Source: Bacteroidaceae bacterium (GTDB taxonomy: Bacteria > Bacteroidota > Bacteroidia > Bacteroidales > Bacteroidaceae). Taken from it: 44,317 nt of DNA. Positions 16,021 through 24,536 of the stretch are shown piece by piece. Where the stretch lies: NCBI GenBank assembly GCA_016302965.1, contig JAEDMP010000012.1, positions 1 through 44,317 on the forward strand, given 5' to 3'. The translations under genes and the position numbers were made by a program. The notes under the pieces were generated by a model. The model was not told where the DNA came from. It saw nothing but the letters and a program-made list of their open reading frames with translations, and made no database searches. Numbering within the stretch: the stretch's first letter is position 1; each line of letters opens with the position of its first letter.

Positions 16021-17055
16021 TTACAGGAACTGGTCGATCTCCTGGATGGCACGACGCACAATCCGGATGGCCTCCTCTAACGAGCATTCCAGTTTGCCGC
16101 CCGAAGCATTGAGATGACCGCCGCCATTGAAATAGCGTTCTGACATCTTGTTGCAGGGAAAATCATCTACCGATCGCAGACTCACGCGGATGCAGTTCTC
16201 ACGCTCCGTATCTTCCCGAAGCGAGATGGAGAGGCGCAGGTTCTTGATCTGCAACGGCATATTCACAATGCCTTCAGCATCGCCCTTCTTGAAGTTGAAA
16301 CGCTTCTGTTCCTCCTTGGAGAGGGCAAAGAAAGCGACATGCTTCAGCTCATCCACCTCGAGTTTCTCGTTGAGGATATAGCCCATCATGCGCAACCGGC
16401 TCTCGCTGTAGTTGTGATAGACATTGCGGTAGATTTTATCCTTGTCAATCTCCTTGGTGAGCAGTTCTGCCACGATATAGAAGAGTTCGGCGCGACTGCT
16501 ATTGAAGGCAAAGGCTCCCGTATCGGTCATGATGCCGCAATAGACGGGCACGGCAAAATGCTTGCCCATGCGCTCAAAGCCTCCCAGTTCCCACACCACG
16601 CGGAACACCAGTTCGCAGGTAGAGCTCAAGAGCGGATGGGAGATGACCAGGTCGAGCGAAAGGTCGGGGTTGGGATGATGGTCGATGATGACCTTCGAAG
16701 CTCGTGCAGCACCGATGGCCTCAGCCATCAGTTCCGTGCGGTTGAAAGCATTGAGGTCGAGACCGAAGATGAGGTCTGCATCGGCAATCAGGGCATCCGC
16801 CTCATCCTTGCGCCGGTCATAGCGCACAATCTTCTCCGTGTTGGGCAGCCATTGCAGAAAATCGGGCATCATATCGGGAATAATCACGGTCACCTGCTTG
16901 CCCTGTTGGCGCAGGTATTCAGCCCAGCCTAACGAGGAGCCGATGGCATCACCGTCAGGGTGAACATGGCAGACCACCACAATCTGATCGGCCTGCGCAA
17001 TAAGAGCACGCATCTTCGCGTTCTCTTCCGTTGACAATAGATTTTTCAGTTTCAT
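16021..17055 (-). CDS. nrnA: DHH family phosphoesterase, NrnA-like
   Basis: Predicted nanoRNase/pAp phosphatase that degrades very short RNAs and 3'-phosphoadenosine 5'-phosphate. DHH motifs are present: CHVHPDGDAIGSSLG (HPDGD at 32-36), FGLDLN with Asp100, IDHHPNPD with DHH at 125-127, and the metal-binding GIMTDTGAF. The C-terminal DHHA1 domain ends with FNGGGHLNASGGK (about 310-322). The length of 344 residues agrees with NrnA. The ATG is only 5 bases from the end of the -7 element, so the transcript is probably leaderless. The gene ends facing glmM. Confidence 0.88.
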   Translation of the reverse strand: MKLKNLLSTEENAKMRALIAQADQIVVVCHVHPDGDAIGSSLGWAEYLRQQGKQVTVIIPDMMPDFLQWLPNTEKIVRYDRRKDEADALIADADLIFGLDLNAFNRTELMAEAIGAARASKVIIDHHPNPDLSLDLVISHPLLSSTCELVFRVVWELGGFERMGKHFAVPVYCGIMTDTGAFAFNSSRAELFYIVAELLTKEIDKDKIYRNVYHNYSESRLRMMGYILNEKLEVDELKHVAFFALSKEEQKRFNFKKGDAEGIVNMPLQIKNLRLSISLREDTERENCIRVSLRSVDDFPCNKMSERYFNGGGHLNASGGKLECSLEEAIRIVRRAIQEIDQFL

Positions 17056-17060
17056 GACTG

Positions 17061-17068
17061 CAAAGATA
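17061..17068 (-). promoter_or_regulatory. nrnA promoter, leaderless arrangement (TATCTTTG)
   Basis: The minus strand reads TATCTTTG-CAGTC-ATG. A start site the usual few bases past the -7 element would fall at or next to the initiation codon. Confidence 0.6.
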
Positions 17069-17111
17069 CAATTATTATTTAGAAAATGAACTATTAATAC
17101 CCAAGAAAATT

Positions 17112-18053
17112 ATGAAGAAGAATAGAGTATGTGAATTGTTCGGCATCGAGAGGCCGATTGTAGCCGGAGGAATGGTGTGGTGCAGCGGATGGCGCCTGGC
17201 AGCAGCCGTAAGCAACGCCGGAGGACTGGGATTGCTGGGAGCCGGTTCGATGCACCCCGAGACCCTTCAGGAGCATATCCGCAAGATGAAGGAGGCCACC
17301 GACAAGCCCTGGGGTGTGAACCTTCCGTTGATGTACCCCGAGATTGACCGGTTGGTGGAACTCCTCATCGCCGAGGGCGTGAAGATTGTCTTCACCTCAG
17401 CCGGCAGTCCCAAGAAGTTCACCCAGCGGTTCCACGAGGCTGGCATCAAGGTGGCCCACGTGGTGTCGAGCAGCAAGTTTGCCCGCAAGTGTGAGGAGGC
17501 GGGAGTAGATGCCGTAGTGGCAGAGGGCTTTGAGGCTGGAGGCCACAACGGACGCGAGGAGACAACCACACTCTGTCTCATCCCCCAGGTGCGCCAAGCC
17601 ACATCACTGCCCCTGATAGCCGCAGGAGGTATCGGCAGCGGTGAGGCCATTCTCGCCACCGAGGCACTGGGTGCTGAGGGTGTGCAGATAGGCACCCTCT
17701 TCGCACTGGCCGAGGAGAGTTCGGCAGCTGAAGCCTTCAAGCGCCGCTGCATCGCCACCGAAGAGGGCGACACCATGCTCTGCCTGAAGAAGATTGCCCC
17801 CTCACGATTAGTGAAGAACGCGCTCTACCAGCAGCTGGCTGAAGCGGAGGCAAGAGGGGCCGAGGCCGAAGAACTGCGCACCATCCTGGGCAAGGCAGCC
17901 ACCAAGCGCGGCATCTTCGAGGGTGACGTGGAAGGCGGAGAACTCGAAATCGGACAGATTGCCTCTGCCGTCACCGATATCCATCCCGTCAGTGTCATCA
18001 TGGAGCGTCTCGCCAATGAATACAACGAGGCCAAAGCCCGCATACAGGGCTGA
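17112..18053 (+). CDS. FMN-dependent enoyl-ACP reductase II / nitronate monooxygenase family protein
   Basis: A 313-residue TIM-barrel flavoprotein of the 2-nitropropane dioxygenase/FabK family. Landmarks are the N-terminal PIVAGGMVWCSGWRLAAAVS (15-34), GGLGLLGAGSM (37-47), the FMN and active-site stretch AEGFEAGGHNGRE with His145, and the phosphate-binding LIAAGGIGSGEAI. FabK reduces enoyl-ACP in fatty-acid elongation; nitronate monooxygenases oxidise alkyl nitronates. The MVWCSGWRLA text is closer to what I recall for FabK-like enzymes, but annotation varies and no fab genes adjoin, so no symbol is given. No clear TAnnTTTG promoter is seen in the 56-base gap upstream. Confidence 0.8.
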   Translation: MKKNRVCELFGIERPIVAGGMVWCSGWRLAAAVSNAGGLGLLGAGSMHPETLQEHIRKMKEATDKPWGVNLPLMYPEIDRLVELLIAEGVKIVFTSAGSPKKFTQRFHEAGIKVAHVVSSSKFARKCEEAGVDAVVAEGFEAGGHNGREETTTLCLIPQVRQATSLPLIAAGGIGSGEAILATEALGAEGVQIGTLFALAEESSAAEAFKRRCIATEEGDTMLCLKKIAPSRLVKNALYQQLAEAEARGAEAEELRTILGKAATKRGIFEGDVEGGELEIGQIASAVTDIHPVSVIMERLANEYNEAKARIQG

Positions 18054-18086
18054 CGATTTTCGAAAGTTCCGCTTTATTATCATATT

Positions 18087-18134
18087 AACCACGGGGGGTA
18101 TGAGCAAAAGTCTTTGCTCATACCCCCCGTGGTT
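18087..18134. terminator. very long perfect hairpin between convergent genes
   Basis: Twenty-two bases (AACCACGGGGGGTATGAGCAAA) pair without mismatch across an AGTC loop. The element lies 34 bases past the flavoprotein gene and 65 bases past the end of the AmpG-like gene on the other strand. It lacks a strong T-run, so its action as an intrinsic terminator is likely but not certain. Confidence 0.7.
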
Positions 18135-18157
18135 CATGTATAATTCCTATGGTTTAT

Positions 18158-18188
18158 TCTTTTCATAAGTACATTTCCACTTATGAAA
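18158..18188. repeat. small inverted repeat near the AmpG-like gene end
   Basis: TTTCATAAGT and ACTTATGAAA pair across an 8-base loop, 11 bases beyond the stop codon of the minus-strand gene. It could stabilise that mRNA 3' end. No T-run follows on either strand. Confidence 0.45.
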
Positions 18189-18198
18189 GTCGAAAGCC

Positions 18199-19464
18199 TT
18201 ATTTTTTCCCGAAATCCGGATCTATTTTCAGAAACGCCGTCACCACAAAGGTGAGCGAGCAGCACAGCATCACAATGATGAAGAAGAGGCGGTAGCCCAC
18301 CCACTCCTGCAGTGCACCGGCAAAGAGTCCGGGCAGCATCATCGAGAGTGCCATAAAGGCTGTACAGAGCGCATAATGGGAGGTCTTGTGGTCGCCGCGA
18401 CTATAATAGATCAGGTAGAGCATATAGGCTGAGAAACCGAATCCATAACCAAACTGCTCCACAAAGATGCAGCTACCCACAATAATAAGGTCAGAGGGCA
18501 AGGCATAGCTGAGGTAGACATAGACCACATCGGGCAGCGTGATGGCAAAGACCATCGGCCAGAGCCAGCGCTTGAGACCGCCGCGACTGGCAGCCACCCC
18601 GCCGAGAATGCCTCCCAGCGTGAGTCCCACCACCCCTACCGTGCCCTGCACCAGGCCGTACTCGGCTGGCGAGAGTCCCATGCCTCCCTTATGGGCGGCA
18701 TCAATGAGGAAGAGGGCCGACACCTTGGCGAGCAGTCCCTCGGGCATACGGTAGAAGAGCATGAAACAGATGCCTGCCACCACCTGCGGCTTGCGGAAGA
18801 AGGTGACGATTGCCGTCTCCATCTCGCGGAGCAGGCCGGGCGCATTGAGCCGTTGGTGCTCCTCATCCTCCTGGGGCTTGGGCAGTACCCAGCCATGATA
18901 GAGCCAGAGGGCGATGAACAGCCCCGCCATGAAATAGAAGGTGAGGCTCCACGAATAGCGCACATTGCGCGTGAGCACCTCGAGATTGCCCGCCACCATC
19001 ACCAGTAGCCCCTGCCCCACAATGGTAGCAATGCGATAGAAGGTGGAACGGATGCCCACAAACCAGGCCTGTTCATGGGAATTGAGCCCCAACATATAGA
19101 AACCGTCGGCGGCAATATCGTGGGTGGCACTGCTGAAGGCCATCAACCAAAAAAGACAGAGCGAACCCTGCAGCCAAGTGGAGGTGGGGATGGAAAAGGC
19201 TACACCACCCAAGGCGGCACCGATGAGCACCTGCATGGCCAGAATCCACCAGCGTTTGGAGCGCACCACGTCGATGAACGGACTCCAGAAGGGTTTGATG
19301 ACCCAAGGCAGATAGAGCCACGAGGTGTAGAGCGTGATGTCGGCATTCGAAAGCCCCAGACGCTTGTACATAATCAGCGAGATGGTCATCACCGCCACGT
19401 AGGGGATGCCCTCAGCAAAATAGAGACTGGGCACCCACGCCCAGGGAGAACTATGTTTCATCAT
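18199..19464 (-). CDS. AmpG-like MFS muropeptide permease
   Basis: A 421-residue major facilitator with about 12 hydrophobic segments, expected in the inner membrane. The opening WVPSLYFAEGIPYVAVMTIS and the SATHDIAADGFYM segment in helix 4-5 are characteristic of AmpG, which imports GlcNAc-anhydroMurNAc peptides for cell-wall recycling. The ATG overlaps the stop of the upstream fusion gene by 4 bases (ATGA), showing translational coupling. The upstream protein carries a SpoIID-type peptidoglycan domain, which supports a role in wall turnover. No ampD or nagZ lies in the window. Confidence 0.8.
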   Translation of the reverse strand: MMKHSSPWAWVPSLYFAEGIPYVAVMTISLIMYKRLGLSNADITLYTSWLYLPWVIKPFWSPFIDVVRSKRWWILAMQVLIGAALGGVAFSIPTSTWLQGSLCLFWLMAFSSATHDIAADGFYMLGLNSHEQAWFVGIRSTFYRIATIVGQGLLVMVAGNLEVLTRNVRYSWSLTFYFMAGLFIALWLYHGWVLPKPQEDEEHQRLNAPGLLREMETAIVTFFRKPQVVAGICFMLFYRMPEGLLAKVSALFLIDAAHKGGMGLSPAEYGLVQGTVGVVGLTLGGILGGVAASRGGLKRWLWPMVFAITLPDVVYVYLSYALPSDLIIVGSCIFVEQFGYGFGFSAYMLYLIYYSRGDHKTSHYALCTAFMALSMMLPGLFAGALQEWVGYRLFFIIVMLCCSLTFVVTAFLKIDPDFGKK

Positions 19465-22400
19465 TCGTAGATTTTTTTGATTTCCGCACCGCGGTAATAA
19501 TGTAACAGGATTTCGTCAAAACTGTACCCCTTCTCGCTCATCATCGCCGCACCAATCTGACAGAGACCCACACCATGTCCCCATCCCGCACCGGTGATGA
19601 CGAAACGCTGGGGTATGCCGTCGATATTCATATTCAGCCTGTCCACCACAAAGGCGCTGCTGTAGAGATGGGTCTGGCTGAGCGTGCGGCGTATCTCCAG
19701 TTCCTTTCCGATGACGAGTGTCTTGCGGGTACCTTGGATGCGGAGTTTGCTGATGCGTCCGCTTCGGCCACGCTCCAGCGGTTCGAGCGCCACAATCTCA
19801 CCGAAATCCTCCTTCTGCTTTGCGCTGATGAGCTGGGCCAGTTCCTGCTGGCTGTATTCCACCTTCCAGCGGTAGAAATCGGCGGTCTCCTGATCATAGT
19901 CGTTGAGCACCTGCGAGAGCACCTTCCGGTCTTGGGTGTTGCAGAAGGCATCGGGCGACTCCCTGATCCAACGCTCAAAGAAAGCCTCGTCGCGTTCCTC
20001 CTCAGGAGCCAGACTGATGACATCACGCACGGAGCTGAGATAGGGTTTGGGCGTGTTTTCCCAACAATACTGATACTCCTCGCTGATGCCGCCACAGCAC
20101 TTGCTGAAACGGGCATCGCAGATTTCGCCGGCATGGCTGATGACGAGACCACGGGTGGCGCCGACGGCAGCATCTGCATTCTCGCCCAACTCGCGGGTGA
20201 TGCCCTGGTAGCGCTGGCAATGGTCATCGGCACAGACATCGAAGATGGAATGGTCTTCACGGTCATACCAGCGGATAATCTCGTTCTCTTTCTTGATGAA
20301 TGAGAAGAAACTGTTCTGCCCTCCCTGCTGCTTGCGGCGTTTCTCCATCTGTGCCAGGAGCCATGAGCGGGAGATGACGGCATGCGCTTTGAGCAGTTCG
20401 ATAGACGAGGTAGCCTTCATCTCGCTGGAGATGACGCTCTTCAGATAGTCTTCCACGGGCAGGATATTGATGGCGGTGAGCTTGTCTTCCTCGACCACGA
20501 GGCGTAAGGAGCCTCGGAAACAGAGCGTCTCCTGGCGTTGCCAGTGGAAATCCACACCGATGGTCACATCATCGAGCGAGAAGGAAACGCCAGGTTCCTG
20601 AGGCGTAAAGGTAAGCTCACGGTACTGGTTGTCGTTCCACAGGATTCCTCCCTCAGAGAAAGCCACCTCTTGGTCTCCCTCAATCACCGCTCCCTTGGCC
20701 AGATAGGGTCCATTGAGCGAGAAGCGGATTTGCTGACCGCTGATGATGCCCACATGCACGAGGGGCTCTTCGTCATAAGTGGCAAGCTGGCGGCTGCTGC
20801 CCTGCAGACTGCGCCCGGCCTGTTCGCGCAGACGGCTGTCGAGAGCCGCGGCATCGGCATCGCCGAGGGCACATTCACGCAAGAGTGCGAGTGCCTCGTC
20901 GGGCGTGATGCGCTCATAGTCGGCCTGCCGGGGCAGGATGAGCAGTCCGGCCATATCCAGCGCTCCAGGACTGACCATACGCTGTCCGTCTCCCTCGGCA
21001 TAGTAGCAGTCGGGGCGATGCTTGGAGCGTGGGATGATGACAGTGAGGAAGGGGCCTTCCTTATGCTCGCGCCAGGCCACTACATTCATCATCGGCTCAT
21101 CCTCGGCCTCAGGCAAGGCATAATAGAGCAGGAGGAAGTGGCGCATGGTGTCTTCAGCGCTCGGCGCCGTCACGAGATAGGCCGGCAGCGGATAGTCCGT
21201 AATGCGGAAGATGCCCTGCGAGGCTTGTCCCTCAGCAGGCACCTTGTCATGGTCGGTCACCAAGGGGGTGAGGTTGCGGCTGAGCCGCTGCCAGGCGTTC
21301 TGCAGGGGCAGCAGCCCGTTGGTGCCGGCCTGCAGGTGGGCATGGTCGGGAGCAGAGGCGCCGCTCTTAGGCCCGTTATAGAAGACCATCAGCTCGGGAT
21401 AGGCAGTGAGCAGGTCGAGCATCTCCCCGTAACACTGCATGATACGTTGCGGGATATGCTCATTGGCCACGATGGTGAAATGGATGGGCAGGATGGGGAA
21501 AGGATTGACCAGGAGGTCGAAGCCGTTGCCCACCACCTTCTTGCCCTGCACACTGGGACGGTTGTGCTCGCAGAGGAAGCAGGGGCGCTCGTTCAGCGTC
21601 CGGCTGTCCATCTTGGCTCCTGTCGACACGATACGTGCGGGGTTGCACTGGGCCTTGAACGTGAGCTCGTCGGTGGGCAGTTCCCTCACCAGAGCCTGCT
21701 GCAGGTCGCGGTAGCGGATGCGGGCGTCATCCCACAGTTCAAGCTGGCGGTTGAAGAAACGCTGCAGCGAACTGTCGGTCATGATGTCGGCAATGCCCTT
21801 GCCCATCTGCTGGCGTGCCGACACCTCAAGGGTGCGCAGCCTGTCTTTGTAGAGGTTGTTGGCATTGACCCGCTCGATGGAAAGGGCGGCATCGCTGTTC
21901 CCCTCCCACCGGCGGCAGAGGTAGAGCTCGTCATAGATACGGCCTATACGGTAACGGCGGCTGAAGATGAGTCCCAGGGCATAGTCCTCGCCGTAACTGG
22001 TATTGGGAAACTGGATTTGGCGGAGCAGAGGGGTGAAGAAGGCTCTGGGTGCCCCCAGTCCATTGATGCGCAAGGCGTTGTTGGGGCCGTTGGCATCAGT
22101 CCACTCCCGGTGGGCGATGAGTCCTGGTGGCAGCGTCTGCAACTGGAAGTCGCACATGCGGTAACTTCCCACCACCATGGCTGCATGCTGCTCATGGAAG
22201 GCGTTGACGATGGTCTGCAGGGTATGCTCCGAACTGTAGAGGTCGTCGCTGTCGAGCTGCACGGCAAAACGTCCGCAGCGCTCGTCGCCCACGGCGAGGT
22301 TCCAGCAGCCGCCGATGCCCAGGTCGTCACGCGTGGGAATCAGGTGTACCAGTCGGTCGGCCATTCCCTCTGGCTGCTCCTGTTGCAGCTGCTGCAGCAG

Positions 22401-23285
22401 CTCGGTGGTGCCATCGGTCGAGAAATTGTCGACCACGATGACATTATAGGCAAAATCCGTCTGTTGCGCGAGGGCACTGCGCACAGCATCGGCGATGGTG
22501 CGCACACGGTTTCTCACGGGGATGATGACCGATGCCTCCACGGGGAAGTCCTGCTCGCCAAAATCGGGACTGATATAGGCAGAGGTATCGATGAGTGCCC
22601 CTATCTCGTCGAGATGGCGGGTAACCGCCCGTTCCATCTCTATCTGCACCTCTCGGTTGGCGGGATTGACATAGTCGAACTGTTTCTCGCCACTGACACG
22701 CAGGTCGGTCTCCACCTCGGTATAAAGATACTCACCCAGATGGAAGATACTCCCATGACGGCTGAGGAAGAGCCGCAGGTCATACCATCCGGCATAGCGC
22801 CATGCCCCTGCCTCGGTCTGTTCGGCATAGCGATGAATCAGCTGTCCGTCCACGAGGATGACGGCTCCGAAGTCGAAATCGTCGCGCAGGCTGCCCGGCT
22901 GGTAGTCAATCACGGGATGGGGTTTGCGCTCGCCCCCCTCCATGGTGTAATGGTCGGCATAGAGCAAGGCTGCATTGGCATCACTGGCCACCCGCAGCAG
23001 GCGTTCCAAGGCCGAGAGGCCGAAGCTCACTCCCGATGGCTTTCCCACCACCAGCGCATAGTCGGCATGGGTGTGGGCAGCCACCAGCTGCACCGTTCGG
23101 CTGCTGTGCAAGGCATCCGTGGCAATCAGCTGACAACCGTCGGGTGCTTGGGGCATCTCCTCTTCAGCGCCCGCCATCAGCAGAAAGATATGCTGCACGG
23201 TCTTGCTCTGTCTCAGTTCATCGAGCATAGGTTCTATTTGCGGCAAATGCTCACACGCCACAAAACAGTCTATTTTTTCTCTCAT
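19461..23285 (-). CDS. GT2 glycosyltransferase - DUF4922 (GalT/HIT-like) - SpoIID fusion protein
   Basis: A 1274-residue protein with three parts. Residues 1-460 are a glycosyltransferase region whose GT-A core (ASVIIPVRNRV at 251-261, VVDNFSTDGT, DxD-like LDSDDLY at 344-350, GEDYALGL) follows a degenerate related segment. Residues about 540-800 match DUF4922: a CxxC zinc pair (Cys569, Cys572) and DHAHLQ with His648, His650, Gln652, as in GalT/Ap4A phosphorylase HIT enzymes. Residues about 845-1274 are a SpoIID/LytB domain with YLKSVISSEM (Glu955) and GAGWGHGVGLCQIGA (1232-1246). I recall these as separate adjacent genes in Bacteroides. No signal peptide is seen, which is puzzling for a SpoIID wall enzyme. 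The reading frame is intact throughout. Confidence 0.85.
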   Translation of the reverse strand: MREKIDCFVACEHLPQIEPMLDELRQSKTVQHIFLLMAGAEEEMPQAPDGCQLIATDALHSSRTVQLVAAHTHADYALVVGKPSGVSFGLSALERLLRVASDANAALLYADHYTMEGGERKPHPVIDYQPGSLRDDFDFGAVILVDGQLIHRYAEQTEAGAWRYAGWYDLRLFLSRHGSIFHLGEYLYTEVETDLRVSGEKQFDYVNPANREVQIEMERAVTRHLDEIGALIDTSAYISPDFGEQDFPVEASVIIPVRNRVRTIADAVRSALAQQTDFAYNVIVVDNFSTDGTTELLQQLQQEQPEGMADRLVHLIPTRDDLGIGGCWNLAVGDERCGRFAVQLDSDDLYSSEHTLQTIVNAFHEQHAAMVVGSYRMCDFQLQTLPPGLIAHREWTDANGPNNALRINGLGAPRAFFTPLLRQIQFPNTSYGEDYALGLIFSRRYRIGRIYDELYLCRRWEGNSDAALSIERVNANNLYKDRLRTLEVSARQQMGKGIADIMTDSSLQRFFNRQLELWDDARIRYRDLQQALVRELPTDELTFKAQCNPARIVSTGAKMDSRTLNERPCFLCEHNRPSVQGKKVVGNGFDLLVNPFPILPIHFTIVANEHIPQRIMQCYGEMLDLLTAYPELMVFYNGPKSGASAPDHAHLQAGTNGLLPLQNAWQRLSRNLTPLVTDHDKVPAEGQASQGIFRITDYPLPAYLVTAPSAEDTMRHFLLLYYALPEAEDEPMMNVVAWREHKEGPFLTVIIPRSKHRPDCYYAEGDGQRMVSPGALDMAGLLILPRQADYERITPDEALALLRECALGDADAAALDSRLREQAGRSLQGSSRQLATYDEEPLVHVGIISGQQIRFSLNGPYLAKGAVIEGDQEVAFSEGGILWNDNQYRELTFTPQEPGVSFSLDDVTIGVDFHWQRQETLCFRGSLRLVVEEDKLTAINILPVEDYLKSVISSEMKATSSIELLKAHAVISRSWLLAQMEKRRKQQGGQNSFFSFIKKENEIIRWYDREDHSIFDVCADDHCQRYQGITRELGENADAAVGATRGLVISHAGEICDARFSKCCGGISEEYQYCWENTPKPYLSSVRDVISLAPEEERDEAFFERWIRESPDAFCNTQDRKVLSQVLNDYDQETADFYRWKVEYSQQELAQLISAKQKEDFGEIVALEPLERGRSGRISKLRIQGTRKTLVIGKELEIRRTLSQTHLYSSAFVVDRLNMNIDGIPQRFVITGAGWGHGVGLCQIGAAMMSEKGYSFDEILLHYYRGAEIKKIYE

Positions 23286-23329
23286 ACAGAATCCTTATAG
23301 TTTTGTTGATAATCGTTTGGGATAGTATG

Positions 23330-23337
23330 CAAAGGTA
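23330..23337 (-). promoter_or_regulatory. promoter of the fusion-ampG operon (-7 TACCTTTG)
   Basis: TACCTTTG on the minus strand, 44 bases before ATG 23285. It is divergent from the rlmN promoter. Confidence 0.6.
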
Positions 23338-23376
23338 AGTATATTTTCTGTGATTGAGAAATAATGTATCGGGAAT

Positions 23377-23407
23377 TTTGTATTTCGACAAAAAATGCTT
23401 ACTTTTG
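23377..23407 (+). promoter_or_regulatory. rlmN promoter
   Basis: TTTG (23377-23380) and TACTTTTG (23400-23407) are 19 bases apart, one of the best matches to the Bacteroidota consensus in the window. The leader to ATG 23496 is about 85 bases and contains a short CCGC/GCGG inverted repeat. Confidence 0.7.
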
Positions 23408-23495
23408 CACCTTATAAATGAGGGGTACTCCCACTCTACCGCCCCAAAAGCGGCACCGACAAAGACAAAAATCACCCAAATAACAGCAAAATACA

Positions 23496-24536
23496 ATGGA
23501 CACGCTATACCAACAGCCGGCGCTGCTCGGCATGACTCCCGACGAACTGAAGACAGTGGCAAAGACACTCGGCATGCCGACCTTCACAGCCCAGCAGATG
23601 GCACAATGGCTCTACGTGAGACATGTGAAGAGCATCGACGAGATGACCAACCTCTCCAAGGCCAACCGCATGAAACTGGCCGAGGCTTATACTATCGGGG
23701 CAAGGGAACCTCTGCAGCGCATGGAGTCGGTCGACGGCACGGTGAAGTATCTCTTCCCGGCCTGCGGCGACAAGTTTGTAGAGACGGTGTTCATACCCGA
23801 CGGCGACCGGGCCACACTCTGCGTGTCAAGCCAGGTGGGCTGCAAGATGAACTGCCTCTTCTGCCAGACCGGCAAGCAGGGATTTGAGGGACAGCTCACA
23901 GCCACCGACATCCTCAACCAGATATACTCGCTGCCCGAGGCCGAACGGCTCACCAACGTGGTGTTCATGGGACAGGGTGAACCAATGGACAACCTCGACC
24001 AGGTGCTGCGCGCCACCCAGGTGCTCACCGCCGACTGGGGATATGCCTGGAGCCCGAAACGCATCACCGTGAGCAGCGTGGGTATCAAGAACAAGCTCAA
24101 ACGCTTTCTCGATGAGAGCCTCTGCCATGTGGCCATCAGCATGCACTCCCCCCTGCACGAGCAGCGCCTGCAGCTCATGCCCGCCGAGAAACAGATGGGC
24201 ATCGAAGAGGTGGTGGCCCTGCTCAAACAGTATGATTTCACCCACCAGCGCCGATGTTCCTTCGAGTATATCTGCTTTGGCGGACTGAACGACTCGATGA
24301 CCTACGCCCGCGAAATCGTCAGGCTGACCGAAGGACTGGAATGCCGTGTAAACCTCATCCGCTTTCACACCATCCCCCACGTAGACCTGCCCGCCTCTGA
24401 CGAGAAACGGATGGAGACACTGCGCGACTATCTTACCGCCCATGGGGTGTTCTGTACCATCCGAGCCAGCCGCGGACAGGATATCTTTGCCGCCTGCGGA
24501 CTGCTCTCCACGGCCAAGAAGGAGGGACTGGCATGA
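23496..24536 (+). CDS. rlmN: 23S rRNA (adenine2503-C2)/tRNA (adenine37-C2) methyltransferase
   Basis: A radical-SAM methylase that places a methyl group on C2 of A2503 in 23S rRNA and of A37 in some tRNAs. The 346-residue protein has the cluster motif CKMNCLFC (Cys116, Cys120, Cys123). The two mechanistic cysteines are at Cys109 (TLCVSSQVG) and Cys334 (DIFAACGLL). The N-terminal accessory domain (FTAQQMAQWLY) and the SAM-binding VFMGQGEPMDN are present. The ATG gives MDTLYQQPALLGM. It heads a run of same-strand genes reaching secG and overlaps the next start by 4 bases (ATGA). Confidence 0.96.
   Translation: MDTLYQQPALLGMTPDELKTVAKTLGMPTFTAQQMAQWLYVRHVKSIDEMTNLSKANRMKLAEAYTIGAREPLQRMESVDGTVKYLFPACGDKFVETVFIPDGDRATLCVSSQVGCKMNCLFCQTGKQGFEGQLTATDILNQIYSLPEAERLTNVVFMGQGEPMDNLDQVLRATQVLTADWGYAWSPKRITVSSVGIKNKLKRFLDESLCHVAISMHSPLHEQRLQLMPAEKQMGIEEVVALLKQYDFTHQRRCSFEYICFGGLNDSMTYAREIVRLTEGLECRVNLIRFHTIPHVDLPASDEKRMETLRDYLTAHGVFCTIRASRGQDIFAACGLLSTAKKEGLA

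Noticed and set aside
20538..23300. A 920-codon plus-strand open frame
   Set aside because: It lies wholly antisense to the GT2/DUF4922/SpoIID gene, whose motifs are unmistakable. Long antisense frames are common in GC-rich genes of this codon usage.
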